A model generated the notes under the pieces. It did no database searches, was not told the origin of the DNA, and saw nothing but the letters and a program-made list of their open reading frames with translations. From assembly GCF_035222375.1 (NCBI RefSeq), contig NC_085889.1, forward strand, positions 806,001 through 870,000: 64,000 nt of DNA, given 5' to 3'. A program made the translations under genes and the position numbers. The stretch is from Podospora pseudocomata. Taxonomy: Eukaryota > Ascomycota > Sordariomycetes > Sordariales > Podosporaceae. Positions 9,119 to 21,700 of this stretch are shown one piece after another. How positions within the stretch are numbered: position 1 is the first letter of the stretch; every line of letters begins with the position of its first letter.

Positions 9119-11252
9119 ATGGACAAGCCACCGCCGCGACCTCTCCTTCCAGCGCCCCCACCGTCCGAATCACGCGCCGGCTTGAAGACGCCACCCACCG
9201 GTACCCCTCTGCCACCGAGACGATCGGCCTCCATAGCCGCCTGCGAGCTTTGCCGGGAGAAGAAAGCAAAGTGCGACAGCCGACGGCCGACCTGTGGACG
9301 GTGCTTAAGCAACGGCGTCCAGTGCACCTATACCACCAAGGTCAATGAGACGCTGACCCAGGCCGATAAAAGAGAGAAGGCGCGATACAAGAAAGAGCGG
9401 GATGACCTGTTACATCTTCTGACCTCGATCCGTGACAAGCCCCAACGCGAAGCCGAAAACATCTTTGCCCGCCTTCGCGTTTTCAACGACCCATTCGAGG
9501 TGTGTCAGTCTTTGAGGGATGCCGAGCTGCTGCCTTTTGTTTCTTCTAGCCCGGCCAAGCTCCCCTCTCCGTCCGACGCGAATGAAATCATCGACATACA
9601 CGTCCCAGCTCGACCGTGGACAACGCTGGTCAACGATGCTGTTGTTTCGAGGCTGATGTCGCGCTTCTTCTCGCCTAGCTCCCAGCTATTCCCGGCTATT
9701 GACAGAGATGTCTTCGTCTCCGACATGCAAGCCAAGAATCTGACAACGTCCAAGTTGTGTTCACCTCTTCTTGCCAATGCCGTCTGCGCCATGCCTTGTT
9801 TTGAGTTGACCTCGAGCACCGGTCTTGTCGAGCTCTTCCTGAGCCAAGCGAAATCCATCCTCGAGCGAGAACATGGCCGACCCTCTCTGCCTACGGTTCT
9901 CGCTTTATACCTTTTATACCTGATATCAGCCTTGCTGGGCAGGGACCGTGCCGGCTTGCACTTTCGGCGGACGAGCCTTGACATGTTGGAATACCTGGAT
10001 TTGGAGTCAAGAATAAAGTATTTGCGCGACGATGTTCCAGATCAGGCTCTCGAACGACGTGTGTTGTCGAAAGCTCTATGGGGGATTTTCGTGGCGGAGA
10101 GGTAAGTTGTTATGTGCATTGCTTATGGTATGTCCCGCACAGAACGGATGGCTTGAGCATATGCTGACGTATAGTCTCTCTTTAGTCGAACCTTTTTGCT
10201 TTACAACCGACCCCCTCTAGTACGACCGCCGATGGTACCTAGACTTTTCGAATTGGACACCCCCATCCAGACATCACTTTGTGCTGACAATGCTCGCAAT
10301 GCAGCGATGGCGGATGCCGACGGCGACGTCAATGGAAGATTGACGGACGCCTTGTGCAGCCTCGCCGAAATCCAATATACCATTGCCATGCATGAGGCTG
10401 AACAAAACACTGGTGTGGGTAGTGGGGAGGATATTAGGATACGGCAATCCATCCTTTTGCGGTGGAGGGTGCTGTGTGATTTGTTTTCAAATCAGCTTCA
10501 GGCAGAGACCAACTCGTCGTTGTCGAGCTGCTACGTCAGGTGATTAGAACTGGGCTCGGGTGTCTCGGCCTATACCATATATCTCTTTCCTAAATCCACC
10601 ACTGTCGTCACATTGAAACGCTTGCTAACCTACTTATCACTCCAGCCTACAACAAAGCGAAGTCGCTCTCTCAGTCCTCCATCCCCTTCCCGCTGAGCTC
10701 ACCCTTCCCGATGAGAGCACTGTCACAACGACGGTGAAAGATTTGTTCATACAACATGCTCGATTTATATCAGAGACAGTCGATGCCCTACTGCAGTGGT
10801 CTCACAACAGGCCACATTATCCCATCGGTTTCGCCCTGTACTATTCACTAGTCCCCCTCATCCCCTTACTCGACCCTGAAGACACCGGGTCCGACACCCA
10901 TGAGCTCTTCATAAACGGTTGTGTCAGGTTGAGTGTTTGCGCTCAAATATACCCATTCTTTGGTCGCCTGCTGCAGGCAATCGGGGCACTTGCCTGGCGG
11001 CTAGGGAAGGATGTCCCGTTGAAAGCTCGCGAGTGTTTCCAGCATATCAAGGTTTCCACTCCCAGGCATGATGTCGAGGATGGGGAGGTGCACGACATTC
11101 CGCTTGCCATGGACATTCCTAGGCTGTGGGCGATGCGCCATTTGCAGACGAACAATCATGTGGGTGACGATAAGAATGGTTATTTGCCTGTAGGTCAACT
11201 CGGCAAGATGATGGAGCATTGGAGTGGTGCGAATCGTCTTGATGGTGGGTAA
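9119..11252 (+). CDS. Zn2Cys6 transcription factor
   Basis: Three exons, 9119-10101, 10186-10539 and 10646-11252, encode 647 residues; both introns have GCTGAC or GCTAAC branch points and keep phase. A zinc binuclear cluster lies at residues 42-69 with the six cysteines CELCREKKAKC...C..C...C, preceded by a Pro-rich N-terminus and followed by a basic linker and short helix. Residues about 190-500 match the fungal-specific transcription factor middle region, including the segment SRTFLLYNRPPLVRPP that spans the first splice junction. It would act in the nucleus on CGG-type half-sites. The regulated pathway cannot be told from sequence. The divergent hemicellulase pair is 4-5 kb away, so a link is only a guess. 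Confidence 0.9.
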
Positions 11253-12319
11253 CAGCAGTGGACGAAGTGGTGGTGGCAGCAGTTGAGTTGAATGATGTGT
11301 TGATTACCCTTACCTGGTCGAGGAACACACTCGATTGTTATGCACCCGTCGTATCCCCCAGCCACAAGCCTTGATTGACAGCTGATACACAGTATATGCC
11401 TTGTTGAACTGGTAAAGTATGGTGTGGTTCAAACAGCTCAACAGGCCAGGCAAAGGACAATCACATAGTGAAATACGACTTTGAGATGATCTCACACAAC
11501 AATCCATCATATGTTGACCTGTTGCCGATTGGGGAAGAAATTACTATCAAGCAGCACGTTGCCGCAGCCTCTGAGTCTGGACTTCCCAAAGTGGACGGCG
11601 GCGAAAGATCGGTCCAGGCCCTTGGGCTTATCTTGCAGGAAAATCTTTATTGAGATCTCGCATGTCTGCTTGATCTGCAGGTTTATCACTCAACTGCGCT
11701 TACTATTCCCGACGTAGGTACTGGAAGAGGGGGTGTGTTTAGTGTCCAGTGTTTGACGGAAGGAAAACCCCAAAAATTTCAGAACCCTCATTGACCATCT
11801 CCTGACCCCTCCTCCACACCGTAAACAAAGCGATCAGCATCACAAGAATCTTAACACTTCCGCCGTATACTTTGCGACTTCTCCCAAATAGACATGGTAG
11901 CTGTTCCTTTTTTTCTTTTTTTCTTCCTTTGTTTTTTTCCTTGTCTGATGGACATATCGGCTATTTTCCAGGACCGACTTAGCATCTCCCGTTGAGTGTA
12001 GGTCCATCTTGAGGCAATGGCCGAGGGACCTTGTTGGGGCGTTATCTGTAAACGGACTCATCTTGAATCTACTTGGTGAAGACTGTAGCGTATGTAGGCA
12101 TGTAATGAGTAAACATCCACCTTCAAGTCTTTTTGGATTCCCATCTAGACTCTGACGGCTATGAATATTGGTGTTTTCAGAATGTTGAAAAGATCTTTAG
12201 ATGTATTGCAAGAGCACTGGTTGACATTATTCATCAAAAATCGGTAAACATTCACAGGTGGGAGGCCGGTAATCTTAGCTTGTTGAGTTAGAACCACTGA
12301 CTTTTGCTCTATGTTGACA
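11253..12319. other. Intergenic between two convergent genes
   Basis: About 1.07 kb separating the 3' ends of the transcription factor and the coiled-coil gene. It is moderately AT-rich with T/C runs near 11905-11940. A 60-codon frame near 11468-11653 has no recognisable features and I do not call it. Confidence 0.4.
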
Positions 12320-13964
12320 CTATATACTATTCAGAGCCATCTTCGCCTTCTCGCTGCTGGTACCGCAGGCCACGCCCATCATAGCCTGGGCCATGTCTCT
12401 GAACAATTCCACCTTGATCTCCGCCATCAACTCTCGCTTGACCTCTTCTCTTATCGTTCCCAGAAGCTCCACTCGTAACTTGTCCATGAGCTCCTCCCGT
12501 AACTCTTCCATCAACGTTTCCCGCAGGCCTTTCCGCAGCTCTTCCTGCGACTCTTCGGTTTTCTCGGTCACCAAGCGCTCAGTGTCCTCCATGACTTTAT
12601 CTTGTAGTTCGACGTGAACACCTGTGAACTGGTCATCGATACGGTCATTCACATGACTGATGAGATGTTCTGCCTCCTCGCTGTTGTATCTACAAGGTGA
12701 TCGGGCGGCAGGCTCCAGAATCATCATCTCGAGCCGTTCGATGCGACTTTCCAGCCCAGTGTAGCCCTGAACTGCCTGGCCGGGTGTAGAGTCCTGAAAC
12801 ATCTTCTCGAGCCGTTCAATACGACTTTCCAGTTCGGCGTTGTTCTCCCTGAACACACGACCCTGGCCCAAGTCGAGTAAGAGCCGCTTGTCGGTTCTCG
12901 AGGAAGACAACGGTTCGCTCGTGCGCCGCCGTTTTCGATCTTATCAAGCCAATGTTAGCATGCACCAAAAAAGAAGTAAATAAAAATACATACCTGGCGG
13001 GGTAGCTAGTTGTGTTGGGTTTTGGTAGGGAGCCTTCTCAACATATGGTGGCGGTGACAACTCTTCCAATGTCTCCATGACCAGATTGTCGCAACTAGGC
13101 GTTGGCCGAGGTGCAGCGGCAGTATTGCCAAGGTTAACAACCTGACCGCCTGCACCATGATACAGCCTACCAATGGCTGCCCATCTCTCATCGGTCTGCA
13201 AGTCATTGAACAAAAAGACAGACGGCAGCAACGAGAGCTGATACCGAACCTCGGGCACCAGCTGCAGCATGTTCAGATAGACGGTGAAGTCTTGAGCAGA
13301 TGCGAGGGCCTTCATGGTATCCAGCAGACCTTCGGATCGCGCCTTTGGCACCAGAGGACGGTTTTTTGGCACCACGAAGACAGGCGCCTGCGTCATGCTG
13401 AAGCGAAGGCTGATAAAGTTCTTGGAAGGATCACGCTGCATCGCCGGTATAGAGGGACCAGTGCTGTGATCGTACCCGACGGAGTGTATGTTTTCTGGGT
13501 GGACGAATATGTAAACGCTGACTTTGTTGGGCTTGCCGCCTTTGAGAAATATACAGCCGTGAAGCGCAAAGAGGGCTCGGTCGTTCGAAGCATCAACGTG
13601 CACATCCATACGGAGATCTGGAGTATGTTGCAGGTGTCGGTTCGCATCCTCCCACTCCACCACGCCAGCTCGATCCTTCAAATCTATTTTGCAATGTCTT
13701 TCATCGTCGCTCGAATCGTCCATGGCGTAAAAATCGGGACCGTCGCGATTATCAACTCTGTCGTTCAAGGTGTCATCAAGCTTGTCACCGTCAATTTCAC
13801 CTACCTCCCTCGAGCTACAAGCCCCGTAAGCACGGTTAGACACGATGGTCCAGTAACAATATCACGACAGAGGACAAAAAAAAAGAGATACCGCCGCCCT
13901 TGCTAGACGACACAATTGTTGGCAGGGCTCCCACGAACGGAAGCAAGACAGCAAAGAGCGCCAT
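12320..13964 (-). CDS. Unrecognised fungal protein with C-terminal coiled coil
   Basis: I model three exons, 13964-13892, 13800-12994 and 12939-12320, giving 499 residues; introns of 91 and 54 nt keep phase and the second has a GCTAAC branch. The joined product starts MALFAVLLPFVGALPTIV, then an acidic stretch (DDSSDDERH), a ~200-residue region with beta-rich character (DRALFALHGCIFLKG, VSVYIFVHPENIHSV), a short DRKRRRTSEP basic patch across the second splice, and a coiled coil carrying two copies of LESRIERLE and long Glu/Arg heptads (ELREELMDKLRVELLG). The basic patch could be a nuclear localisation signal, which sits oddly with the hydrophobic start, so the first exon is the least certain part. 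I do not recognise the family. A decayed copy of exon 1 lies about 300 bp upstream. Confidence 0.65.
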
Positions 13965-15118
13965 GGTCAGCTGACTCCAACCGTCTTGCGGCCTATCTCG
14001 AGCCCCAGTCCTTTCAACAGGCGTTGCCTGATGATTAGGATTTGGAGAGATTTTATGGCTCTCGACTCGCAGGACGCTTGCTTTGAGCGTGCCATCCAGG
14101 AGGTACGGAACGGTCGTGGATCGATAGATGCACGACGCCGGTATTGATGGAAAATGGAGAAAAGAACCGAAATGTGTGGTTGGTGATGATGATGCCGCCG
14201 CTCTTACGCGACCACGCAGGTGTCGGTAGGTATCGCACAAACGGAGACAAGGCAGAGAGCGCCGTGGCCAGCTATCTCTCTATCCCCACGGCCTACCAAG
14301 GAGTCGATAATGATGGCTCTTGGCTTGTGCGATGCGTACGTCGAGTGCGGCGTCGGGGAGAGACGGAACGGTAATTCACGCAGGCACCAGGGCCTAGGCG
14401 AAGTCACACCGGTACCATCAAGTCACTGACCCTAAGGTAGAGAATGGCTGAGTGGATTCATCGCAGATGTCATCCATCGCGCCGATGGCGACTCGACTCG
14501 AGGTCGGAGGTTGAATGTCGATGAAGAAACGGTTGGATTTTGATGGAGTTGGTGGATGGATGGAAATGAATGGGGAGAGACGTGGAGCCTCTTTTCGACT
14601 TGGTCACGGGGGAGCCCAAGGCTTTTGAAGCCGCACGGGCCACATAAAAAGCTGACACATCATGCCAAGCATAAAACCGGCCATAACATGCCAAGCATTA
14701 GATGTAACAAGCATACAAACACATGCATACATCATGTGCATAAGTTTATAAGCACAACACGCGAGCATAAAGCGCAAGCATAAGACAACGTTGCTTTGAT
14801 CTGAACCAGGATCATACAAAGTCCCAACCAACGCCATTTCTCCAACAAAGCCTTCGAAAAAAGAGAAAGAGAAAAGATAAGTTATTTGTATCAGCATCTA
14901 TATCTACCAGAAACGTCTCATAACATTGAAATATCCGTCTGTCATCTTTTGCCTTCCCAATATGACCCCATCTCCTCAACATTAACTGCTTTAGACTGAC
15001 CACCAAAATTACTCAAAGCAGGCAGAACAACCCCCCAGGTATCATACGAAGAAACTAGAAATCTTGGTCTCCGATCCTCAATAATACTCCAGCTCTGGAT
15101 ACCCTGTCACGGCATCAC
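13965..15118. other. Intergenic upstream of the coiled-coil gene
   Basis: About 1.15 kb. Apart from the exon-1 duplicate near 14186-14360, it holds the promoter of the coiled-coil gene and the 3' flank of the GT31 gene. A stretch at 14650-14790 is rich in AAGCAT/ACATGC-type short repeats (for example CATGCCAAGCATAAAA and CATGCCAAGCATTAGA), which looks like local slippage. No gene recognised. Confidence 0.45.
14186..14360 (-). repeat. Decayed duplicate of the coiled-coil gene's first exon and leader
   Basis: Comparing 14186-14275 with 13891-13971 shows about 70% identity over roughly 85 bp, for example GAGCGCCGTGGCCAGCT against GAGCGCCATGGTCAGCT. Weaker similarity continues to about 14360 (ATGGCTCTTGGCT against ATGGCTCTCGACT). 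Many differences are transitions. At the place of the start codon the duplicate reads ACG on the minus strand, and at the splice donor it reads GC instead of GT, so it could not serve as the same first exon. It probably arose by a tandem duplication of about 300 bp. Confidence 0.55.
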
Positions 15119-16924
15119 TTACTGCCCACGGTCGCCCAACCAAACCAACTCCAGCACCCCGTCCCGCCCAGCCATGGCGCTCCCATCCACATTCTTCCAC
15201 CTCCAATCATCCGCTCTCCTCACATAAACCTGCCTCACCACCATCCCCTCCTCCAACACCTCAGCCTCCTGCAAATCCCAACTCAGCTTCCTCCCCGTCC
15301 TGTGCAGGCTCGGCCTCTGCGGTCCCATGATAAAATCCAAATTCCATCCATGGTTCTGCGGCGCCGCATGGAACGTCGCCTCGAACTGGTTCACATCAAA
15401 GTCGATTCCCTGCGGATAATACGCCACACTAAATCCATTCGCAATCACAAAATCATCCTCGGTCCGAAACCTCTGCATCATGCAGTCCTCTCCACAGACA
15501 TTCGACACCTTGGTGTAATGCCACGGATAAGCCACATGCCATCCCCCTCCTCGATAATGATGCAAGCTCAACGGCTTGATCCCCGACTCATAAAACCCAG
15601 ACGGATCCCCATACAAGTCCAACTGCCACAGCTCATTCAACAGCGTGAGCTTGTAGTTTGAATTCTCATAAATGCACTTTCTCAGCAAGATATCCCCCTG
15701 CGGTCCCCACCCCGAGTTCGCCTCCTTGATCTTCTGCTCCGTCTTGCAACTCTCATACCTCTCGGCCACCAAACCTGCCATGGGCACACTCAGAAACACC
15801 CCCGCGCCCCCGAACGCCTGCGACCCATGCCTCTGAATGTTATTCACATCCTCCGAAAACGTTCCAATATACATCGGAAACCCGTCATCAAACTCGTCAA
15901 ACCTCTCCTTCAGCGCATTGAAGCTCGGAAAGAAGGTGTCATCATCGCACGTCACCAGCCACTTCTTCCTCGGCCTTTCCGGGTGGTTATACATGGTCGG
16001 CACCAATGCCAAATACCTCACGGCCATGATATCCTCTGCGTTAGACCGATACACATCCACATCGATCCCCGCCGTCGTCAAGATGTTATGCGTCTCCTGC
16101 AGCTGCTCATCCTCGGCATCCAACAGCATCAGAAGCAGCTTCCCACCGTTAGTATTCCCCTTCCCATCTGTCAACCAATACGTCCACTCGTTCACCGGGC
16201 TCGTCTTCGGATCGCTGAACCGTTTGTACGTGGTCGAGACACCAAACATGAATTCCGATGCATTGGCACTTCCGGGGAATGGAGACTGCGAAACGGGCGC
16301 CACAAGGGGCTCGGGGCACGACTCGGCTTGATACGGCTCGGGATTGTTGAGGTCCACTGTCATGATGGTGCCGGTCAGGAAGCTTTGGTTTAGCGCCGTC
16401 ATGGACTTGCGGCGTATGGGCTGACGGGAAACCTGGATATATCGTTTCGTATACTCAATCTGGCCCCCCAGCTTGTACTTTTCCTTCCACTGCTTCAGCC
16501 GAGCAATGTCATAATTGCAGTCCATAGGGATGGATGAGTTGACCAATGCAGCCGCAATATCCCCTGTGGAGCTGGCCCGGTGTGGCTCTGTCGGTGTCGG
16601 AAGTGTATCTTGCCAGTCGGCGCCATGCTTCAACGGTCTCTGGAGATATATCGCTTGCTTGGCGGACGCTGCCGTCTGGATGATGGCGGTCTGTACTTCG
16701 GCACTGGATCTGAGAAGGAGGGTACTGATGGCGAGAATAGCAAAAGTCAGGACAAGAGCTCTCGCCATGGGGCTCCGCATGGGGAGGCAGCGGTGTGGGT
16801 TCGGCATCAGAGCCACCATGCTGCCGCTGCTGCGTCTGCTGCTGCTGCGTGTTGACGTCGTGGGCTTGTCAAAGTTAACGTCCGAGGTTGAAAATCTCAA
16901 AGCTTGACAGTCTGCAGCCGGCAT
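15119..16924 (-). CDS. GT31/Fringe-like glycosyltransferase, type II membrane protein
   Basis: Single exon, 601 residues from the first ATG at 16924; the open frame extends upstream without another ATG. A basic, Ser-rich N-terminus is followed by one membrane segment (ALVLTFAILAISTLLL, about residues 56-71), the layout of a Golgi type II enzyme. The lumenal part has the Fringe-like catalytic features: KKWLVTCDDDTFFPS with the metal-binding DDD at about 327-329, PMYIGTFSEDVNN, AFGGAGVFLS, GDILLRKCIY and the conserved DLYGDPSGFYESG and LSLHHYRGG segments. Family members transfer a sugar, often galactose or GlcNAc, in beta-1,3 linkage. The acceptor in filamentous fungi is not established. It lies next to the alpha-glucan synthase in the same orientation, with 1.86 kb between them. 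Confidence 0.85.
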   Translation of the reverse strand: MPAADCQALRFSTSDVNFDKPTTSTRSSSRRSSGSMVALMPNPHRCLPMRSPMARALVLTFAILAISTLLLRSSAEVQTAIIQTAASAKQAIYLQRPLKHGADWQDTLPTPTEPHRASSTGDIAAALVNSSIPMDCNYDIARLKQWKEKYKLGGQIEYTKRYIQVSRQPIRRKSMTALNQSFLTGTIMTVDLNNPEPYQAESCPEPLVAPVSQSPFPGSANASEFMFGVSTTYKRFSDPKTSPVNEWTYWLTDGKGNTNGGKLLLMLLDAEDEQLQETHNILTTAGIDVDVYRSNAEDIMAVRYLALVPTMYNHPERPRKKWLVTCDDDTFFPSFNALKERFDEFDDGFPMYIGTFSEDVNNIQRHGSQAFGGAGVFLSVPMAGLVAERYESCKTEQKIKEANSGWGPQGDILLRKCIYENSNYKLTLLNELWQLDLYGDPSGFYESGIKPLSLHHYRGGGWHVAYPWHYTKVSNVCGEDCMMQRFRTEDDFVIANGFSVAYYPQGIDFDVNQFEATFHAAPQNHGWNLDFIMGPQRPSLHRTGRKLSWDLQEAEVLEEGMVVRQVYVRRADDWRWKNVDGSAMAGRDGVLELVWLGDRGQ

Positions 16925-18783
16925 GTCGTTTGTACTCGCCCTTGTCCGTGGAGACACTGTCACTAGCCCAACCGTTTGGGCGGAAGGAGCGACGCTTCAC
17001 CGTGTGCCCGTGCCGTGGTGGCTCCCTGATGGTGCGGAGGAACGAAGGCAGACTCGGAACAGGAAGGAAGCTTGCAAATGTCGCCGTTCAGCCCTGGCAG
17101 AACTGACTGGGAACGCCGAAACTCTGGACTGGGAAGTCGGGGACAAAAAGCCAACGTGGCAACTCAGAAAGCAATGAGGAACCAGCAAGGGAAAGATAGC
17201 AAGAAAGGACAGCAGTAGTACAATGTATGGTCCGACGCGGGTACAACGACACCTCAGGCTCACAAGATGGAGGCACGGCAATTGGGAGGACCAAAAGTGG
17301 CGTTGCCATCAAGTCAGAGATATCGGAAGCTCAGGGGAACGCTCGGAGCCATGTCGACCGGGCGGGCATCTTTCGGGCCATTTCCCAGGCGGCATGAGGC
17401 GTCGAGCTAATTCTTATGGCGGTGACATGGAACGTCATCGAGTGGGAGTTTCCGAGGCAGGAGGGAAATGCCCGGTTTGATGCAGGTACCCGGGGTGGCA
17501 CTGGCTACGGACGAGTTGGCAGCTGAAGTCTCAAGATGTTCCGACAGTGGATGGCGATCTCCATTTATACCATTCGACTCCAAGCTACCTACCTTATTTT
17601 TTGCAGCTCATCTCAATGTTCTTCTCAACCTAGATGCCATCATACATCAATAGCAACGCCCACCACCCACCCCCGAGCTCAACATCCGTTTGTCTCCACA
17701 AATCCCACAAATCCCACCTCCCACGCAGGAACCCGGCCAAGCAGCCTCACATCCCCTAAGCTCCCGAGTGTTACCTGAGCTGAGAATCACTACCTAAATA
17801 CACGATTTTGCACAGCAACAACATGCAGACGAACGCGTATTCTGAGCAAACGTGGATACTTATGATCAAGGCGTTTGCTTCCTATGATGATTCCAGAAGA
17901 TATCTAGACAGAGTCTCCCTTCCCGCTAATAACATCGGAGATGGAGCTCACGGCAATTGGCTTCAGGGGTAAGTACGCCACCACACGCGGTTGCAGATCT
18001 CCGATCGGTCGGAACCAGCAATTCTCGTCCCACATCAAAGCATTTGTTTCAGACGAAAAGGCACCTTGGCCCTGTCACCTCTCTTGGTACCTTTGGCACA
18101 CTCGCACAACAACAAAAGTCAACACCAAATAATGGAAAACCCCTCGTGCTTTTTTCTCTCGTCTCGAAATCCTTCCAGATTCTCCACTGAGAGTCCAAAA
18201 CCCGAATGATTGAACTTTTATGTAATGTGAGAGAAACAAGACAGCCAACCACCCCCCCTTTGACGGGTCAGGACTGTCTCAACCTCCCGAACGTGTTCCT
18301 CCTGTCTTCCGTCATCCCACAAACACGACCACAAAATCTTGCCGAAGTTGAACTCGGTGTACCGTGAATAAATTTTTCTTTCCGTCTTGCCGATCACGTT
18401 GTACTCTCAATCTGATAAGAAGACATCCTATCCCCTTCTAGACCATCCCATCTTTTCCGCCACCGCATCTGGAGCTCTCGACTGGAGGTCTGGAAGTTAA
18501 CCGCCAAGGCACGCTAGGGAGCTTGTTGTCGTAGCTCCCGCTGTTAACCTCTCTTGGCTCGCCTCGGCGGTTGCTTTCAGGGGTACTATCTTCCGAGAGC
18601 AAAAACAACAAGAAGACATGCTTTTAACTCATGTACTGCTACCTATCTATACAGAACCCCAAGGTATCTAAATTTAGGATCAGAAACAGAAAAAAGAAAA
18701 AGGAAAAAAAGTGTACAACCCCATCTATCATCTGCAAACCATTATCCAAGTTGTGTTCGAGCATCAACTTCATTCCCCCTCAC
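16925..18783. other. Intergenic, GT31 promoter and glucan-synthase 3' flank
   Basis: About 1.86 kb with no supportable gene. The half next to the GT31 start contains GC-rich leader-like sequence; the half next to the glucan synthase is AT-rich with AAAAAAGAAAAAGG near 18690-18710, likely 3' flank. Short plus-strand frames here look random. Confidence 0.4.
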
Positions 18784-21700
18784 TTAAGGTTTACTCAACT
18801 GCTCCTTCCTAAAAAACGTTCCAAAAGCCACACATATCCCCCCCTGCATCAACAAACAAACCCAAAACCACCCATTCCCCAACCCATCCAGACTCAAGGC
18901 CAAATTGGGAAACACCGGCCCCGGCCCAACCGCGTTCGGCGCCGTCGCCCTCCCCACCGCCGTAGCCATACTCCCCAGCACCTGCGCCGCCACCAGCGCA
19001 AAATTGTTGTGAAACCTCGTCGTGGTCTGCAAAAGCATCATGCCCACCCCCGTGCCTTGCAACGCATCCAAGACCCCGAGCCAAAGCCATAACGATCTCG
19101 ACAGCAGAGCCCCGCCCACGTCTGATGCCCAGGGGAGGGAGGTGCCAACCCCGGAGACACCCCAAAAGATTTGCGCCCAACGTGGTGCGCCGAGGCCGAT
19201 GGCGAGCACGGGGAAGAGCCAGCTGTGCTCGCGCGACAGGTGGGCGAGTTGCCAGAAGAGCGCGATCCAGATTAGGCCAAAGAAGAGGATGATGAGCAGC
19301 AGGATCTGCCAGGGTTGGGCGTGGGCCGTCGTCCAGAGGAAGCGCCAGCTGCGGCCGTAGTTGGAGGAGAGCCAGTAGTTTTGGATTATGACGGAAACGA
19401 GGAAGCACTGGGCGAGATGTCAATATGTGTGAAAGGTAGGGTGAGTGATGATAAACTTACGATAATTAGCTTGCGTCGGAAAACAGACTTGAAAAATGAT
19501 GGGATGGACCCCGGAGTTTGTCGGTAGTAATCAGGCAAGCCGAGGTGGGTGACAACCGCTAATGCCATCATCAGCACCGCAACAGGGAGACAGACGGCCG
19601 ACACAATCGTGTTGGATGCCCGCGCCATGGGGATACCGTTGCTGTCGTAAGAACTGAGAAGAGATCCCCAGTACCAGAGACCGCTGATGTAAATCTGCTG
19701 TACACCCTGCACAGCGCAGGCACGGATGACCCATGTCCTCACTGGCGCACCGCCCTCGTCGCCAAAGTTGAGAGCAAAGAACATTGATCCGCTGGAAGAT
19801 GCTGCTGCATACAGCCCAGAGGCTGTGTTCTGGACCCAGCCTCGCGCATAGAATGACTGCGCAAACGGCGCGCAGCCAGCAAAGAGAAAGGCAAGACCGT
19901 AGATGGCAAAAGGTGTAGACAAGACCCAGACAGATTTGAGATTGCGGGAACCGACCCACCAGCAAATGGACGTTGCGGCGTAAATCGAGGCAATAGTGTA
20001 AAGCGTTCCCGCTGTCTGACCCTGTTCGCCATTGAGCAGGGAAATCTGGTACGAGTTGGCAGCTAGGATTTGTCCAAGCGCCAAAATGAGAGTGTAAATA
20101 GGCCAGTCAAACACCTTTCGAAGCATGAACTTCTGCATAGCAGTTGCATGCGCCACGGGAGGCACATCTTCCGTCTCAAAAGTGGAAACATACTGCCCAT
20201 GAGTGGCATGCAATTCGTCTCCATCCTCGGCTGAGTAGACCGAAGACGCAATACTGGGTGTGTAGGGGCTTGCTGGGCGGGATGGAACATCCAAAAAGCG
20301 AGGGTGAACACGACCTGGCGAAGGTGGTTCCACAAGAGTGACCTTGGATGTGTTTCGAGACGAAGATAATCCGAATTTGATGCTCTTGTAGTCTTGGAAC
20401 CATTGCTTTTCAGACCGGACCAGATATTGCTCAATGCAGAGATCGGTCTCTGAAGATTTGGCATCAAGATTCGCCAACATCTTCTGGAACTCGACAGTGT
20501 ATTCGCCATCAGTGTCCGTGAAGAACGGGTCAACCTTTTGCAGTGCAAAATCCTTGCGCCCTTTGGTGACAGAACGAATAGAGACATCTGAGTACCTCTT
20601 GGTATTTGGAGATGGCAGAGGAGGCATAAGTGGCCATCCTGCTGCATCAGACATCGGACTTCTTCCACCTGATGGCAGACCGTTGTAGCCAGGCGTAAGA
20701 AACGAGGTAGGAGTGATGGGTCGGCCAGACTGTAGTTCTGTCGGTGTGGGTGAAGCAGAACGTGAGAGATTTGTCTTGGAGAGTCCAACAAGTCGGAGGT
20801 GGTCTGGCTTGTCCCTGTGCTTCTGAGACTTTTGGATTGATGTGCTGTGAAGCTCGCTGATCTCTTCTACCCATCGCGCGACTGGGAAGCGCTGTTTGGC
20901 TGAGACAGCTCTCATCTTCGCACGAGTCTCGGTATCTGAGGCGAGGGCGCCCTCGATGGCATCTTTGAACTGACTGATGAGATGCTTGGCCGATGTTGAT
21001 TCGACAGTGTAATACCACCCGGGCATGTTCCCGAGGCCACCTGAAACTTGTTAGCCTTGACTGTAAGACTCGATCAGGGATAACGCTTACCAACTCGAGC
21101 TCCCACCCCCAACGCTCCTTTCCTCCCAAATTCCACTGCCACCAAGCCAAACGGCTCGTCGCGAGATGGAATAAGCGCAAACTCAGCACCACTGAAGATA
21201 TATGGAGGCAGCTGCGTAAACTCTGGCTTGGAGAAAACCCGATCAGGATACTGCTCCATAAGTCTTGCCAATTTGATAGCAGCCAATTTGCCATAGAGGT
21301 CGATAACTGGCCCGATAGCAATCAACTGCACCTTTGGATTGTGCTCCAACACAGACGGGAACACGTCTGCAATAATATCCACCCCCTTCTGCATAGACCA
21401 TCGACCAACAAAGACAAACAATTCAGCATCTGCATCTTGCTTCAGGCCAGCCCATTCCTGGGCCTGCCGACGGAGCCCAGCACGCTTAGCTTCAAACTCG
21501 CCATCAACGTGAACCTTCTCAGCCTGGGAAGCTGCCTCAAGCTCCGGCGACCACTCAGCTGTGTCCGAAGGATCTGGATTTGGAAGGCTTCCAATCTTTG
21601 AGAGGCCCCAGAAAATTGGATATCGTGCAAAACTTCTCTTGCCATACTTCTTGGAGACTCCCACCGCTCCGAAGCCGTGTTGGAACTCCCGCAGATAACT

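Noticed and set aside
13157-13906. A 249-codon plus-strand frame over the coiled-coil gene
   Set aside because: It is antisense to the better-supported minus-strand exons and shows no domain or splice logic of its own.
15827-16393. A 188-codon His/Arg-rich plus-strand frame in the GT31 gene
   Set aside because: It is a shadow of the conserved glycosyltransferase catalytic region on the minus strand.
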